From the NCBI GenBank assembly GCA_050633365.1, contig JBOEGJ010000036.1, positions 1 through 64,000 on the forward strand: 64,000 bases of DNA, read 5' to 3'. The translations under genes and the position numbers were made by a program. Under the pieces are notes generated by a model. It ran no database searches. It was not told the origin of the DNA and saw only the letters and a list, made by a program, of their open reading frames with translations. The stretch is from Pseudomaricurvus sp050633365 (lineage in GTDB: Bacteria; Pseudomonadota; Gammaproteobacteria; Pseudomonadales; Cellvibrionaceae). Positions 43,244 through 51,645 of this stretch are shown here, in pieces (position 1 is the first letter of the stretch; each line of letters begins with the position of its first letter).

Positions 43244-44677
43244 TCAGAGTTTGAATTTGATCATCATGTTGTACATTTTCTCAAAGGTTTTTCCATAGGG
43301 GGGAGCCATTGCCAGCACACCACTAATGGAAGCTTGTTTGAAAATAGGGCGCAGTTTCGAAAATTCGTTAAAGCCCTCGCGACCGTGATAGTGACCCATG
43401 CCAGAGTTACCAATACCACCGAAAGGCATATCGTGCTGAGCGACATGGAACATGCTGTCATTGATACACATACCGCCAGATAGAGTGTTGAGTGTTACTT
43501 TCTCTTGTAGCTTTTTGTCGTTGGTGTACAAGTACAGTGCCAACGGTCTCTCATGTGTGTTGATGTACTCGAGAACCTCATCGATGTTGTCGTAAGGTTT
43601 GATCGGAAGCAGCGGGCCAAAGATTTCATCTTGCATGATGGCCATGTCTTCGTTGGTATCGAGAACTAGGTGCGGAGGTATTTTGCGAGCTTCCTCGTCG
43701 ATGGGGTCAGTGCCAAGCAAGTTGATTGGCTTAGCGCCTTTTTGCTCTGCGTCTGCTAGCGTACTACTCAAACGATTAAACGCTTTTTGATCGATAATCG
43801 AAGTGTAATCGTTAGTAGAAGCCGTGGCGTAGCGCTGTGATACGATCGATTTTGCTGCCTCGACCACCGCATCAACTTTATTGCGCGGTACGAACACATA
43901 GTCAGGGGCAACGCAAGTCTGCCCTGCGTTGAGGAATTTTCCAAACAGTGCGCGTTCAGCGAACATTTTCACGTCATAGTCTTCACCTAGGATCGTCGGG
44001 GATTTACCACCTAGCTCAAGCGTCACTGGCGTCAAGGTCTTTGCTGCGGTTTCCATCACTGTGGTTGCCGTGGATGGAGAGCCGGTGAAAACGAGATGAT
44101 CCCAGGGTTGGTGGGTAAATTCGGTCGCGGATACGCCGGGAATGACCGCCAAAACGTCGGAGCTGAACTGCTCGCTGATGAGCTTGTCGAGCAATTTTGC
44201 CAGTGTTTGGGAGTTTGCAGCCATTTTTACAATACAGCGGTTACCTGAGGCGAAAGCGCTAGTAACTGGGCTAAGTGCCAGAAACAACGGATAGTTCCAA
44301 GGCGTCACAACTCCGATAACACCTTTTGGTTGCGGTAATACGGTGTTTTTGGCGCCAAAATAGGCCAGGCCAACATGACGCTTCTGCGGTTTCATCCACT
44401 TTTTCAAGCGCTTCTTGCTGTAGGTTATGCCGCTGATGAGCCCGAAAATCTCAAGCATTTTTGTTTCTTGGGCTGAACGATTCCCGAAGTCGGCACAAAT
44501 GGCCTCTGCGATAGCGTCCTGATTATCGACCAAAAGGTTTTCGAGCTTGGTTAAGCGCTCAAGTCTTTCTTGCAAGCTTGGGTAAGGGTTGCGGCGAGAT
44601 TGCTCTCGTTGACTGTTAAATACCTGTTGGAAACGGCTTTCTGTTTCAATTGCTGCGGCTTCAGTAGCGCTGTTCAT
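43244..44677 (-). CDS. Coniferyl-type aldehyde dehydrogenase
   Basis: The 477-residue NAD(P)-dependent aldehyde dehydrogenase has VVTPWNYPLFLALSP, FTGSPSTATTVM, the catalytic Glu in LELGGKSP and the catalytic Cys in NAGQTCVAPDYVFVP, with EIFGPLLP and GGMCINDS downstream. The short form without N-terminal extension, FGAKNTVLPQPKGVIG and YSKKRLKKWMKP match the coniferyl-aldehyde/class-3-like group that oxidises fatty or aromatic aldehydes. The substrate is not determinable. GGAGG lies 8 bases before the ATG. A palindrome at 44838-44861 in its upstream region may be its operator. Confidence 0.9.
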   Translation of the reverse strand: MNSATEAAAIETESRFQQVFNSQREQSRRNPYPSLQERLERLTKLENLLVDNQDAIAEAICADFGNRSAQETKMLEIFGLISGITYSKKRLKKWMKPQKRHVGLAYFGAKNTVLPQPKGVIGVVTPWNYPLFLALSPVTSAFASGNRCIVKMAANSQTLAKLLDKLISEQFSSDVLAVIPGVSATEFTHQPWDHLVFTGSPSTATTVMETAAKTLTPVTLELGGKSPTILGEDYDVKMFAERALFGKFLNAGQTCVAPDYVFVPRNKVDAVVEAAKSIVSQRYATASTNDYTSIIDQKAFNRLSSTLADAEQKGAKPINLLGTDPIDEEARKIPPHLVLDTNEDMAIMQDEIFGPLLPIKPYDNIDEVLEYINTHERPLALYLYTNDKKLQEKVTLNTLSGGMCINDSMFHVAQHDMPFGGIGNSGMGHYHGREGFNEFSKLRPIFKQASISGVLAMAPPYGKTFEKMYNMMIKFKL

Positions 44678-45126
44678 TAGTGCCTCCGATAGGGCGAGTT
44701 GACTCTTGTAGTGAGCCTCTAGTTATAGGGTTGTGCGCTTAATGTTCTATCTCCGAGCTATACAGCCACCGGTCAGTGATAGCTGGCTAACCCAGTTTAG
44801 TCCCTTATGGGGACAAATAGCACTTAGTCTTAGGGTGTAAATTTGTACTGTTGTACAATTTAGCCGAATTCATCGAAGTTTTGAAGTGCAAGCTCTTGGT
44901 TTAACGCAAATATTTGTAAGGTATGGCGCAATCGGTAAACCCAAGTTTTGATTGGTGCCGGTCATTAAGGTAGGGGTTAGAAAGGTTCTTAGGCTAGACG
45001 AGAGTCGGTCAAATTAGCCGAATTGCTGTTCATTTTCGCGCAATTAAAGATTGAATATCGGCTAGTAAGCGAGTTTGGCTGAGGCTTCGTGATAGGATGG
45101 CGCCATTATAAATAGGAGGAAAACCC
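44678..45126. other. Divergent control region between aldehyde dehydrogenase and MoxR genes
   Basis: This 449-base gap has no credible coding sequence. It holds the two divergent promoters. At 44838-44861 there is an operator-like palindrome: TTGTAC, spacer TGTT, GTACAA, with A/T-rich arms extending both sides (one unmatched T). A shorter inverted repeat GTCCC/GGGAC lies near 44800-44815. The MoxR gene has GGAGG at 45116-45120. Confidence 0.5.
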
Positions 45127-45972
45127 ATGAAGTTTGAAGGTACCGAGAATTACGTTGCAACGGATGATCTAAGTGTTGCTGTAGACGCCGCTGTGACTTT
45201 GGAGCGCCCATTATTGATTAAAGGTGAGCCAGGAACCGGTAAAACCATGCTTGCCGAGCAAGTGGCACAATCCATGGGTAAGAAGCTTATTCAATGGCAT
45301 ATCAAGTCGACCACCAAGGCTCAGCAAGGCCTATACGAATATGATGCGGTATCTCGTTTGCGAGATTCCCAGCTGGGCAACGACAAGGTTCACGATATCT
45401 CCAACTACCTCAAAAAGGGTAAGTTGTGGGAGGCCTTCACCGCCGACGAGCAAGTGGTTCTACTGATTGACGAAATTGACAAGGCTGACATCGAGTTTCC
45501 AAACGATCTATTGGTTGAAATCGATAAGATGGAGTTCTTCGTTTACGAGACTGGCGAAACCATCAAAGCGAAGCATCGTCCTATCGTTATCATTACCAGT
45601 AACAACGAAAAAGAATTGCCAGACGCCTTTCTGCGCCGCTGCTTCTTCCATTACATCAGCTTCCCTGATCGTGACACCATGAAGAAGATTATCGATGTAC
45701 ATTATCCGACCATCAAAGGTGACTTGGTTAAGGATGCTTTGGATATCTTCTTCGATGTGCGCCAAGTGCCCGGTCTTAAGAAGAAACCCTCAACCTCGGA
45801 GTTGGTTGATTGGTTGAAATTGCTGATGGCGGACGATATCCCAGAAGAAGTTTTGCAAAGCGGTGATACACGTCAGGCGATTCCACCGCTTTACGGTGCG
45901 CTTTTGAAAAATGAGCAAGACGTTCAACTGCTCGAGCGTTTGGCATTCATGACTCGTCGTAAAAACGCGTAA
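45127..45972 (+). CDS. MoxR-type AAA+ ATPase
   Basis: The 281-residue ATPase has Walker A GEPGTGKT at 33-40, Walker B VVLLIDEIDKAD, sensor ITSNNEKELPDAFLRRCF with an arginine finger, and the small AAA lid. MoxR proteins act as chaperones with VWA-domain partners to mature or activate protein complexes. The following gene is such a partner (CoxE-like VWA), 33 bases downstream with its own AGGAG, so the two form an operon. No carbon monoxide dehydrogenase or methanol dehydrogenase genes are nearby, so the client is unknown. GGAGG precedes the ATG. Confidence 0.93.
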   Translation: MKFEGTENYVATDDLSVAVDAAVTLERPLLIKGEPGTGKTMLAEQVAQSMGKKLIQWHIKSTTKAQQGLYEYDAVSRLRDSQLGNDKVHDISNYLKKGKLWEAFTADEQVVLLIDEIDKADIEFPNDLLVEIDKMEFFVYETGETIKAKHRPIVIITSNNEKELPDAFLRRCFFHYISFPDRDTMKKIIDVHYPTIKGDLVKDALDIFFDVRQVPGLKKKPSTSELVDWLKLLMADDIPEEVLQSGDTRQAIPPLYGALLKNEQDVQLLERLAFMTRRKNA

Positions 45973-46005
45973 GTTAAACCAGAGTACTCGCTAAAGGAGT
46001 TCACC

Positions 46006-47181
46006 ATGCTGGTTAATTTTTTTTACGGATTGCGCAAAGCAGAAGTACCCGTTTCTCTAAATGAGTTACTGGTATTGCTCGAGGCTATGGAAAAGCGCTT
46101 GGCGTTCGGCAGTATCGATGAGTTTTATTTGCTGTCGCGCACCTGTCTCATCAAAGATGAAAAGCACTTTGACAAATTCGATCGCGCGTTTGGTGCCTAT
46201 TTTAAAGGTTTGGAGAATCTCGATGGTATTGTCGAGGCTCTGATTCCCGACGAATGGACTCGGGCTGAGTTTATGAAGCAGCTCAGCGACGAAGAAAAAG
46301 CCAAAATCGAATCTTTGGGTGGGCTTGAAAAGCTCATTGAAGAATTCAACAAACGTCTTGAAGAGCAGAAAAAACGTCACCAAGGCGGCAATAAATGGAT
46401 TGGTACCGGTGGCACCTCACCCTTTGGTAACAGCGGCTACAATCCTGAAGGCGTTCGTGTTGGCGGAGAAGGGCGCAACAAGTCGGCGGCTAAAGTTTGG
46501 GATAAGCGCGAATTTAAAAACTTGGCAGACGATGTTGAATTAGGGACGCGTAATATCAAAATGGCGCTGCGTAAGCTTCGCAAGTTTGCGCGCACCGGTG
46601 CCGCCGACGAATTGGATCTCGACGATACCATTCGCTCGACAGCTAACAACGCAGGTTATCTTGATATTAAGATGGTCCCCGAACGTCATAACGCGGTTAA
46701 AATATTGCTGTTTTTTGATGTTGGCGGTTCAATGGATCCTTACGTTCGGATCTGTGAAGAGATGTTCTCGGCTTGTAAAACTGAGTTTAAGCATATGGAG
46801 TATTTCTATTTCCATAACTTTATCTACGAGAACCTCTGGAAGGACAATCGTCGTCGCAATACCGAAATGACAAAAATGTTCGACCTTCTGCATAAGTACA
46901 CCAATGACTACAAGGTGATTTTTATCGGTGATGCTTCCATGGCGCCCTACGAAATTACCAGTCAGTATGGTTGTGTGGAGTACATGAACGAGGAGGCCGG
47001 ACACGTCTGGATGAAGCGTCTTACCGATACATTCAATAAGGTGATTTGGTTAAACCCGACGCCGCAAAAGTATTGGAATCACACGCAGACGATCGATATT
47101 ACTCGCAAACTCGTCGATCAGCATATGTATCCGTTGACGCTCGAAGGTCTTGATGAAGGTATTAAATACTTAACCAAATAG
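46006..47181 (+). CDS. CoxE-like VWA-domain protein
   Basis: The 391-residue protein has an N-terminal helical region (FYGLRKAEVPVSLNELLVLLEA), a charged Gly-rich linker (~130-170; GGTSPFGNSGYNPEGVR) and a C-terminal VWA domain. Its metal site reads FFDVGGSMDPYV, that is DxGGS rather than DxSxS, so one usual Ser ligand is Gly; the CoxE branch often shows this. Later it has FIGDASMAPYEI and IWLNPTPQKYW. It is the presumed partner of the MoxR ATPase. The operon ends at a strong bidirectional terminator. Confidence 0.9.
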   Translation: MLVNFFYGLRKAEVPVSLNELLVLLEAMEKRLAFGSIDEFYLLSRTCLIKDEKHFDKFDRAFGAYFKGLENLDGIVEALIPDEWTRAEFMKQLSDEEKAKIESLGGLEKLIEEFNKRLEEQKKRHQGGNKWIGTGGTSPFGNSGYNPEGVRVGGEGRNKSAAKVWDKREFKNLADDVELGTRNIKMALRKLRKFARTGAADELDLDDTIRSTANNAGYLDIKMVPERHNAVKILLFFDVGGSMDPYVRICEEMFSACKTEFKHMEYFYFHNFIYENLWKDNRRRNTEMTKMFDLLHKYTNDYKVIFIGDASMAPYEITSQYGCVEYMNEEAGHVWMKRLTDTFNKVIWLNPTPQKYWNHTQTIDITRKLVDQHMYPLTLEGLDEGIKYLTK

Positions 47182-47206
47182 CGGTTGTATTTACTTTTTT
47201 CCAGAT

Positions 47207-47237
47207 CAAAAAAAGCCCGCATTGCGCGGGCTTTTTT
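47207..47237. terminator. Bidirectional intrinsic terminator, CoxE / TonB receptor
   Basis: AGCCCGC at 47214-47220 pairs with GCGGGCT at 47226-47232 around a 5-base loop, followed by six T and preceded by seven A. It serves both convergent genes. Confidence 0.94.
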
Positions 47238-47257
47238 GTATTTTACTATCGGTCTAC

Positions 47258-49771
47258 TTAGAACGCTTTGTTCAGGGTAAGGCCGTAAGTGCGAGGCTCG
47301 CTCGGGTAGGACATGAGCTTGCCGCTTTGTACAGGAACGTCAAACGTTGTGCGTTTGTATGTCTTATCGAGCACATTGCGCCCCCAGAAGGTCAAATCTA
47401 GACCGTATTCATCCCAGCTAATTCCGGCACGGAGATTTAACAGGCCATAGCTCTCTTGATGTTTGAGCGGGTCGTTGTTGTTGTCGAGCACTTGATCGGA
47501 CAGGTAAGTGTATTCGCCGTAAACGTAGCCGTCGACGCCGTCCCCTAGGGCGAAGTTTTGCTTAACTCCTAGGTTGGCAAAGTGCTCTGGGTTACCAGAA
47601 ATCCGGTCGCCTGAGCGGTCACATGAGCCATCGCCATTTGCGCCGGGGTCGGCAGTACCTGTCTGCCAAGTATAACCGATCCAACAGTCACCACTTTCAA
47701 ACTTTTCGAAATCGGCGTGAGAGTAAGCGTACGCTAGAGTTACAACCGTGTTTTGCAGCGGCTGCCAAAATACTTCTAACTCGCCACCGTAGCTTTCAAG
47801 CTGACCAGCATTTTGCAAGTTAAAGCCAGCGCCGGTGAACGCGTTAGCTTGGAAATCATCGGTTTCGGTTAAGTGTAGGGCAGCGTTAATGCGAAGAGCT
47901 TGCTCAGGAAACTCTGACTTCAGACCCAATTCGAACGATGTTGAAGTTTCAGCATCGAATATTGGAATAAGCCCGGGAGCTATGCGGTCTGTGTTGGTAC
48001 CGCCTGACTTGTATCCCGTACCATAAGAGGCGTAAACCATTGTATCTTCAGTTACAAACCAGCTTAGCTTGATAGTGCCAGTAACTTGCTCATCATCAAT
48101 CTCTCCGATGATATCTTCACGTGGATAGAAGCCCGGAAACAAGAAGCCGCCCCAGCCTGCCGTTGAATAAGGAGCGAAGAGGGCGATGTCGCTGGGCACG
48201 AAAGCGGCTCCTCCACCTAGAGCTTGTAATCTAGCTCCTGCTACCGCGGCCTCTGCCAGTGATGTGCTCGCACCAGGTACCCAAGGCGTGCCATTGATTG
48301 ATTCGTTGAAGACCGTGTTCATGTCCTTGGATTCTTCGGTGTACCTGATGCCCGCAGTTAGGACCAGCTTTTCGGTGAGGTTGTAATCAAACTGCCCAAA
48401 TACGGCCCAGCTGTCATGTTCTTGCTCGGAAAGATGGGTGCCGAGGAATCCGTCGGGGAAGGCCTCTGCAGAAGGTGCCACCAAGCCGCCCGTCAGGCCA
48501 CTAATGAGATCAACTCCGCCAGCAAGTGCGCCCAACCCGTATTCTAGGTCGGCAAACTCTCCTAAGTTATCACCGCCATAGAGGTTGTAGTCCAGGTCGA
48601 TCTCCTGTGTGAAATAGTACAGACCGACGACTGCACTTAAGTTTTCGCTGGTGTAGTCAAGGCGAAGTTCTTGAGACAATGACTTTTGCGCCGCATCATT
48701 TTCGGTTTCTATAATATCGACATTACTGAAGTCGCTATCAATGATATCTCGAGAATTATATTTACGGTACGAGGTTATTGAGTTTAATGTGTAGTCACCA
48801 ATATCCCAGCTTATATCAATAGACAAGCCGCGATCTTTCGCTTGAGATTCAGGTAGGATATTGAGTGCGGTACGGTAGCTGTCGGTCTGGTCGCCTTCGA
48901 ATACAGTGCCGCCTAACATGCCCGCGAATGTGTCTGATCCTGGGCGAGGACCTACGTTGGGGTCGATAACGTTTACGTTATCAACATAGCTTAATGCACC
49001 ACAACAAATCTCATCAATTTCCGAATAATCCGCAATGACACGAATGCTAAGATCTTCTGTTGGTTCCCAAAGGGCCTGTAATCGCCCCCCGACTCTATCG
49101 CGATCGTTCATCACGTCACTACCAAAGCCATCTACGTCTATATAACCGTCGCGTTCGCTTGAAAAGATGGTTCCGCGTATTGCAAGTTCATCTTCTATAA
49201 GTGTTAGGTTCCCTCCGGCCGAGCCGGTGAGTAAGCCGTAATTACCAGCCGTCACTGAGACATACGCATCGGGCTCAAATGAAGGAGCTTTTGTTCTAAA
49301 AAGAACTGCGCCTGACGGGGTGTTTTTACCGAATAGTGTACCTTGTGGTCCACGCAGGACCTCAACGGCTTCGATGTCGATCATGTCAGAAATCATAGTG
49401 CTCTGACGAGAGCGATAGGTGCCGTCTACATAAAGCCCAACCGAAGACTCTAAACCGAAGTTCTGAGACGAGGTGCCAACACCGCGAATACTGAAGTTAG
49501 CGGTGTTGTTATTTTGGTTTTGCCCGACTCGTAAGCCCGGCGTGTTTGATTGCAAATCAAAGACGTCTTTGATGACGGCTTCTTTTAACTGTTCACCGGT
49601 AAACGCACTAACTGCCACAGGAACATCCTGCAGGTTCTGTTCACGTTTTTGTGCGGTGACAACGATTTCTTCTAGCTCGATGCCTTCGGCGAGTGCGCCG
49701 GTACTGGCAAGACTGATGGCGATGGTGAGTGCTGATAGCGTGGTGGTAATTGGCTTAACTGGGATCGTCAT
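47258..49771 (-). CDS. TonB-dependent outer-membrane receptor
   Basis: The 837-residue receptor has a signal peptide (ALTIAISLASTGALAEG), a TonB box (EEIVVTAQKREQNLQDVPVAVSA), a plug domain (TPGLRVGQNQNNNTANFSIRGVG; GLYVDGTYRSRQ; IEAVEVLRGPQGTLFGKNTPSGAV) and a 22-strand barrel ending in Phe (YGLTLNKAF). The pattern is that of the many receptors in marine gammaproteobacteria that import hydrophobic or complex organic compounds rather than classic siderophores, but the ligand is unknown. GAGAGGAA precedes the ATG. No Fur-like box was recognised. No transport or degradation genes adjoin it. Confidence 0.92.
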   Translation of the reverse strand: MTIPVKPITTTLSALTIAISLASTGALAEGIELEEIVVTAQKREQNLQDVPVAVSAFTGEQLKEAVIKDVFDLQSNTPGLRVGQNQNNNTANFSIRGVGTSSQNFGLESSVGLYVDGTYRSRQSTMISDMIDIEAVEVLRGPQGTLFGKNTPSGAVLFRTKAPSFEPDAYVSVTAGNYGLLTGSAGGNLTLIEDELAIRGTIFSSERDGYIDVDGFGSDVMNDRDRVGGRLQALWEPTEDLSIRVIADYSEIDEICCGALSYVDNVNVIDPNVGPRPGSDTFAGMLGGTVFEGDQTDSYRTALNILPESQAKDRGLSIDISWDIGDYTLNSITSYRKYNSRDIIDSDFSNVDIIETENDAAQKSLSQELRLDYTSENLSAVVGLYYFTQEIDLDYNLYGGDNLGEFADLEYGLGALAGGVDLISGLTGGLVAPSAEAFPDGFLGTHLSEQEHDSWAVFGQFDYNLTEKLVLTAGIRYTEESKDMNTVFNESINGTPWVPGASTSLAEAAVAGARLQALGGGAAFVPSDIALFAPYSTAGWGGFLFPGFYPREDIIGEIDDEQVTGTIKLSWFVTEDTMVYASYGTGYKSGGTNTDRIAPGLIPIFDAETSTSFELGLKSEFPEQALRINAALHLTETDDFQANAFTGAGFNLQNAGQLESYGGELEVFWQPLQNTVVTLAYAYSHADFEKFESGDCWIGYTWQTGTADPGANGDGSCDRSGDRISGNPEHFANLGVKQNFALGDGVDGYVYGEYTYLSDQVLDNNNDPLKHQESYGLLNLRAGISWDEYGLDLTFWGRNVLDKTYKRTTFDVPVQSGKLMSYPSEPRTYGLTLNKAF

Positions 49772-50389
49772 TATTATTCCTCTCTAATGCCTTACTTTAT
49801 TTTTATTGTTTACATCCAATACGTTGAGTTTGATGTCAATTAGCACGGATTAGCCGAGCTTATCAGTCACAGAAGAAATGTGAAGAAGCGTTAAAAGCGA
49901 TAAAACAATCAGTAAGACAATGTCGAAGCGAGGGATATTTGGTTGCGATTAACGCAGCCTTAGTCAAACAAGGGTTTACGCTTATAAGGCTATAGAGATG
50001 TAGAAATCTTAATAACTTCATGAAATATAATTAATATTACTTATAGCAAATAAATACCATGACCAATGGGTCACTGTGTATTTAATGAGCACCCGCTCCG
50101 CGCGTGACCGATCAGTCAGCTGATATTCCGAGATGACGACAATTCGATATTGGAAGACGGAAAATTGATTCGTGAATTGTTTCCTGAGGCGTGGTCGGGT
50201 TGGATCTATGGACATCCGGTACAGTGTTGGTAAACAGCGTGGTTTACTGCGTTAAACGACCAAAGGAATATAACCAAACTCACGTCTCAGGCATAAGTCT
50301 ATGTCATCTAACTATTAGTTTTTGTCTTAGGTGGCCGATAAACTTTGCTCTTCTATAATTGCCACATGTATGTCTGGACTTGAGTGCCT
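49772..50389. other. A/T-rich intergenic region, mostly featureless
   Basis: This 618-base gap separates the TonB receptor and the coiled-coil gene, divergently. I see no convincing gene. A 41-codon open stretch at 50108-50230 encodes protein-like sequence ending in WIYGHPVQCW but has no start codon, so it may be a degraded remnant. GTAAAC/GTTTAC at 50230-50247 (6-base spacer) is a small palindrome. The promoters of both flanking genes must lie here. Confidence 0.45.
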
Positions 50390-51205
50390 ATGGATATTTT
50401 GGAAATCGTCATTTTGGGCTTGGTACCGATGCTGACAATTCTTGTCGCCGTCGTGAGCTTTTTGATGATTGATCGCAAGCAATTGACTGTGTTGATTTCT
50501 GGCTGGAAAGATCGCTTTAACAAACAGTCGAAACTCAACAAAGCTCTAAAAACGGCTCAAGCTACCTTAAAAAAGGACAATGATGCGAAGCTTAAGAGGC
50601 TCAAAGAGTCTCAGGGTAAACAATTTAAGTTGGGCTTTAGCGCGTTTCTAGAGAATTGCCAAACGGAAGTTCACGAGCTTTTAGATGGTATGGAAGATGA
50701 TTGTGAGGACAGCTTTTACCGCTCCGCTCTGCAAGTCTACGTCACCTCTCTAGAAGCTACGTTGGGGCAGTTTCAGTCGAAGAGCAAGGCTGAGTACGAG
50801 CAGCTCATGGCGCCAATGCGAGAAAAAGTCATTGATGTAGTTTCCGATTGCCAAAGCGGCGAAAGCCATCGTGTTGCTGATGGGTTTCAGCAGACGTTCA
50901 AAACTCAAGAGACTGATTTGATTCAGCTGAGAGGTCTGATCGAGCAGGTCTATCAGGGCGGACAGGTGGTTGTGAAAGAAGAAAAGGATGAACTGGTCTT
51001 GGTGTTAGAGAAGCAGTTGAGAGATAGGATTTCACAACAGCGAGAGATGTTACTGCAATTGCATCGACTAGAGGCTAAGGCGTCGGAATACCAAGAGAGT
51101 CTCGGTGCGATTCCTGCTACTAGTGCCACACCAGAATCTAGTGCGACTCCCGATTCGACGGTGAAAGACTGGAAGGGCGATATGCCCAAAATGATCGGCA
51201 GCTAA
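50390..51205 (+). CDS. Membrane-anchored coiled-coil protein, unknown
   Basis: The 271-residue product has an N-terminal membrane helix (IVILGLVPMLTILVAVVSFLMI, ~6-27). A long helical, coiled-coil-prone cytoplasmic region (~35-230; KLNKALKTAQATLKKDNDAKLKRLKE, QREMLLQLHRLEAKASEYQ) follows, then a Thr/Ser/Pro-rich repeat (SATPES SATPDS) near the C-terminus. I do not recognise a family. Topology suggests scaffold or tether. GTG 50384 would add two residues. It is a single gene with the MATE leader region after it. Confidence 0.68.
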   Translation: MDILEIVILGLVPMLTILVAVVSFLMIDRKQLTVLISGWKDRFNKQSKLNKALKTAQATLKKDNDAKLKRLKESQGKQFKLGFSAFLENCQTEVHELLDGMEDDCEDSFYRSALQVYVTSLEATLGQFQSKSKAEYEQLMAPMREKVIDVVSDCQSGESHRVADGFQQTFKTQETDLIQLRGLIEQVYQGGQVVVKEEKDELVLVLEKQLRDRISQQREMLLQLHRLEAKASEYQESLGAIPATSATPESSATPDSTVKDWKGDMPKMIGS

Positions 51206-51291
51206 AATACTTTTGTTGAATGGTTGACATTCCAACTATTCTCTATACTCTTGCCAAACCGTTTACAAAGATTATCCGCAAGGACACTTTA

Positions 51292-51396
51292 ATGAAGCAT
51301 TTAAACAAAACAGAATCACGCTTAGTGATTGCGAGCGCAGACGCACGACGCGGCATTTTTATGTCGTGCACGGCGAAGTCCATTGTAAGCTGCTAG
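51292..51396 (+). CDS. Leader peptide, 34 aa, of the putative attenuator
   Basis: ATG 51292 has AGGA 8 bases upstream and reads MKHLNKTESRLVIASADARR followed by 14 more residues, ending in Ser-Cys and TAG at 51394-51396. Its coding region contains two hairpins (AATCAC 51314-51319 with GTGATT 51325-51330; GCACGAC 51343-51349 with GTCGTGC 51363-51369). The stop codon abuts the first strand of the downstream attenuator. There is no run of one amino-acid codon, so sensing would be through general translation status or nascent-peptide stalling rather than a specific charged tRNA. It could instead be a functional small protein. Confidence 0.6.
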   Translation: MKHLNKTESRLVIASADARRGIFMSCTAKSIVSC

Positions 51397-51458
51397 CCTC
51401 TGTTTTGTACGGGAGGCTTTAAGGCCTTCCTTTTCAGTTACTGAAAACCCGGAAGGTC
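51395..51458 (+). promoter_or_regulatory. Alternative RNA hairpins (antiterminator) of the MATE leader
   Basis: Strand 1 (51395-51401) can pair with strand 2 (51412-51418). Strand 2 (51411-51418) can instead pair with strand 3 (51423-51430). Strand 3 with its 3' extension (51423-51437) pairs with 51441-51458 in a 15-bp hairpin interrupted by a CCC bulge and capped by TTA; this sequesters the left arm of the terminator. So 1:2 allows 3:4, which blocks termination, whereas 2:3 frees strand 4 for the terminator. Confidence 0.65.
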
Positions 51459-51480
51459 GTTGACCTCTCCGGGTTTTTTT
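51447..51480 (+). terminator. Strong intrinsic terminator in the MATE leader
   Basis: 51447-51453 pairs with 51468-51474 (7 bp) and 51454-51458 with 51462-51466 (5 bp), with one bulged C at 51467 and a GTT loop. Seven T (51474-51480) follow. It lies 166 bases upstream of the MATE start, not after a full-length gene, which is why I read it as an attenuator. Confidence 0.9.
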
Positions 51481-51565
51481 ATGCCCAAAGATTTTGGTGG
51501 CACGGAAATTTTTGAAGACAAATGTCGACAATAAATGTCATTTACATTTAACAAGGAGAAGCGTG

Positions 51566-51616
51566 ATGGAGCATGAAGAAGAGCTCGAGAATGTTGCAAT
51601 ACTCAGTAATAACTAA
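51566..51616 (+). CDS. Second tiny leader ORF, 16 aa, upstream of MATE
   Basis: ATG 51566 has a near-perfect AAGGAG at 51553-51558 and encodes MEHEEELENVAILSNN before TAA at 51614-51616, 29 bases before the MATE ATG. Such a strong site on such a short ORF suggests translational coupling or a regulatory upstream ORF. It may also be chance. Confidence 0.4.
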   Translation: MEHEEELENVAILSNN

Positions 51617-51645
51617 TCCCGCAGTGTGGGGTAGGGAGAATAGCC

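Larger units (their letters stand above)
51206..51645 (+). promoter_or_regulatory. Leader region of the MATE gene: leader peptide plus transcription attenuator
   Basis: This 440-base leader holds a promoter-like TTGACA (51223-51228), a 34-codon ORF with good AGGA site, a set of competing hairpins, a strong intrinsic terminator, then a second tiny ORF with AAGGAG and finally the MATE gene. An 8-base palindrome TGTCGACA near 51524-51531 precedes the second ORF and may be part of a second promoter. Everything points to conditional transcription into the efflux gene. Confidence 0.65.

Noticed and set aside
50108..50230. 41-codon open frame with protein-like sequence (ends WIYGHPVQCW) in the gap before 50390
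   Set aside because: No start codon and no ribosome-binding site; a stop lies directly upstream. It may be a gene remnant but cannot be supported.
51223..51248. TTGACA ... TATACT as a confident promoter for the MATE leader
   Set aside because: The spacer is only 14 bases, well short of 17. The TTGACA is suggestive, but I did not list the pair as a firm promoter.
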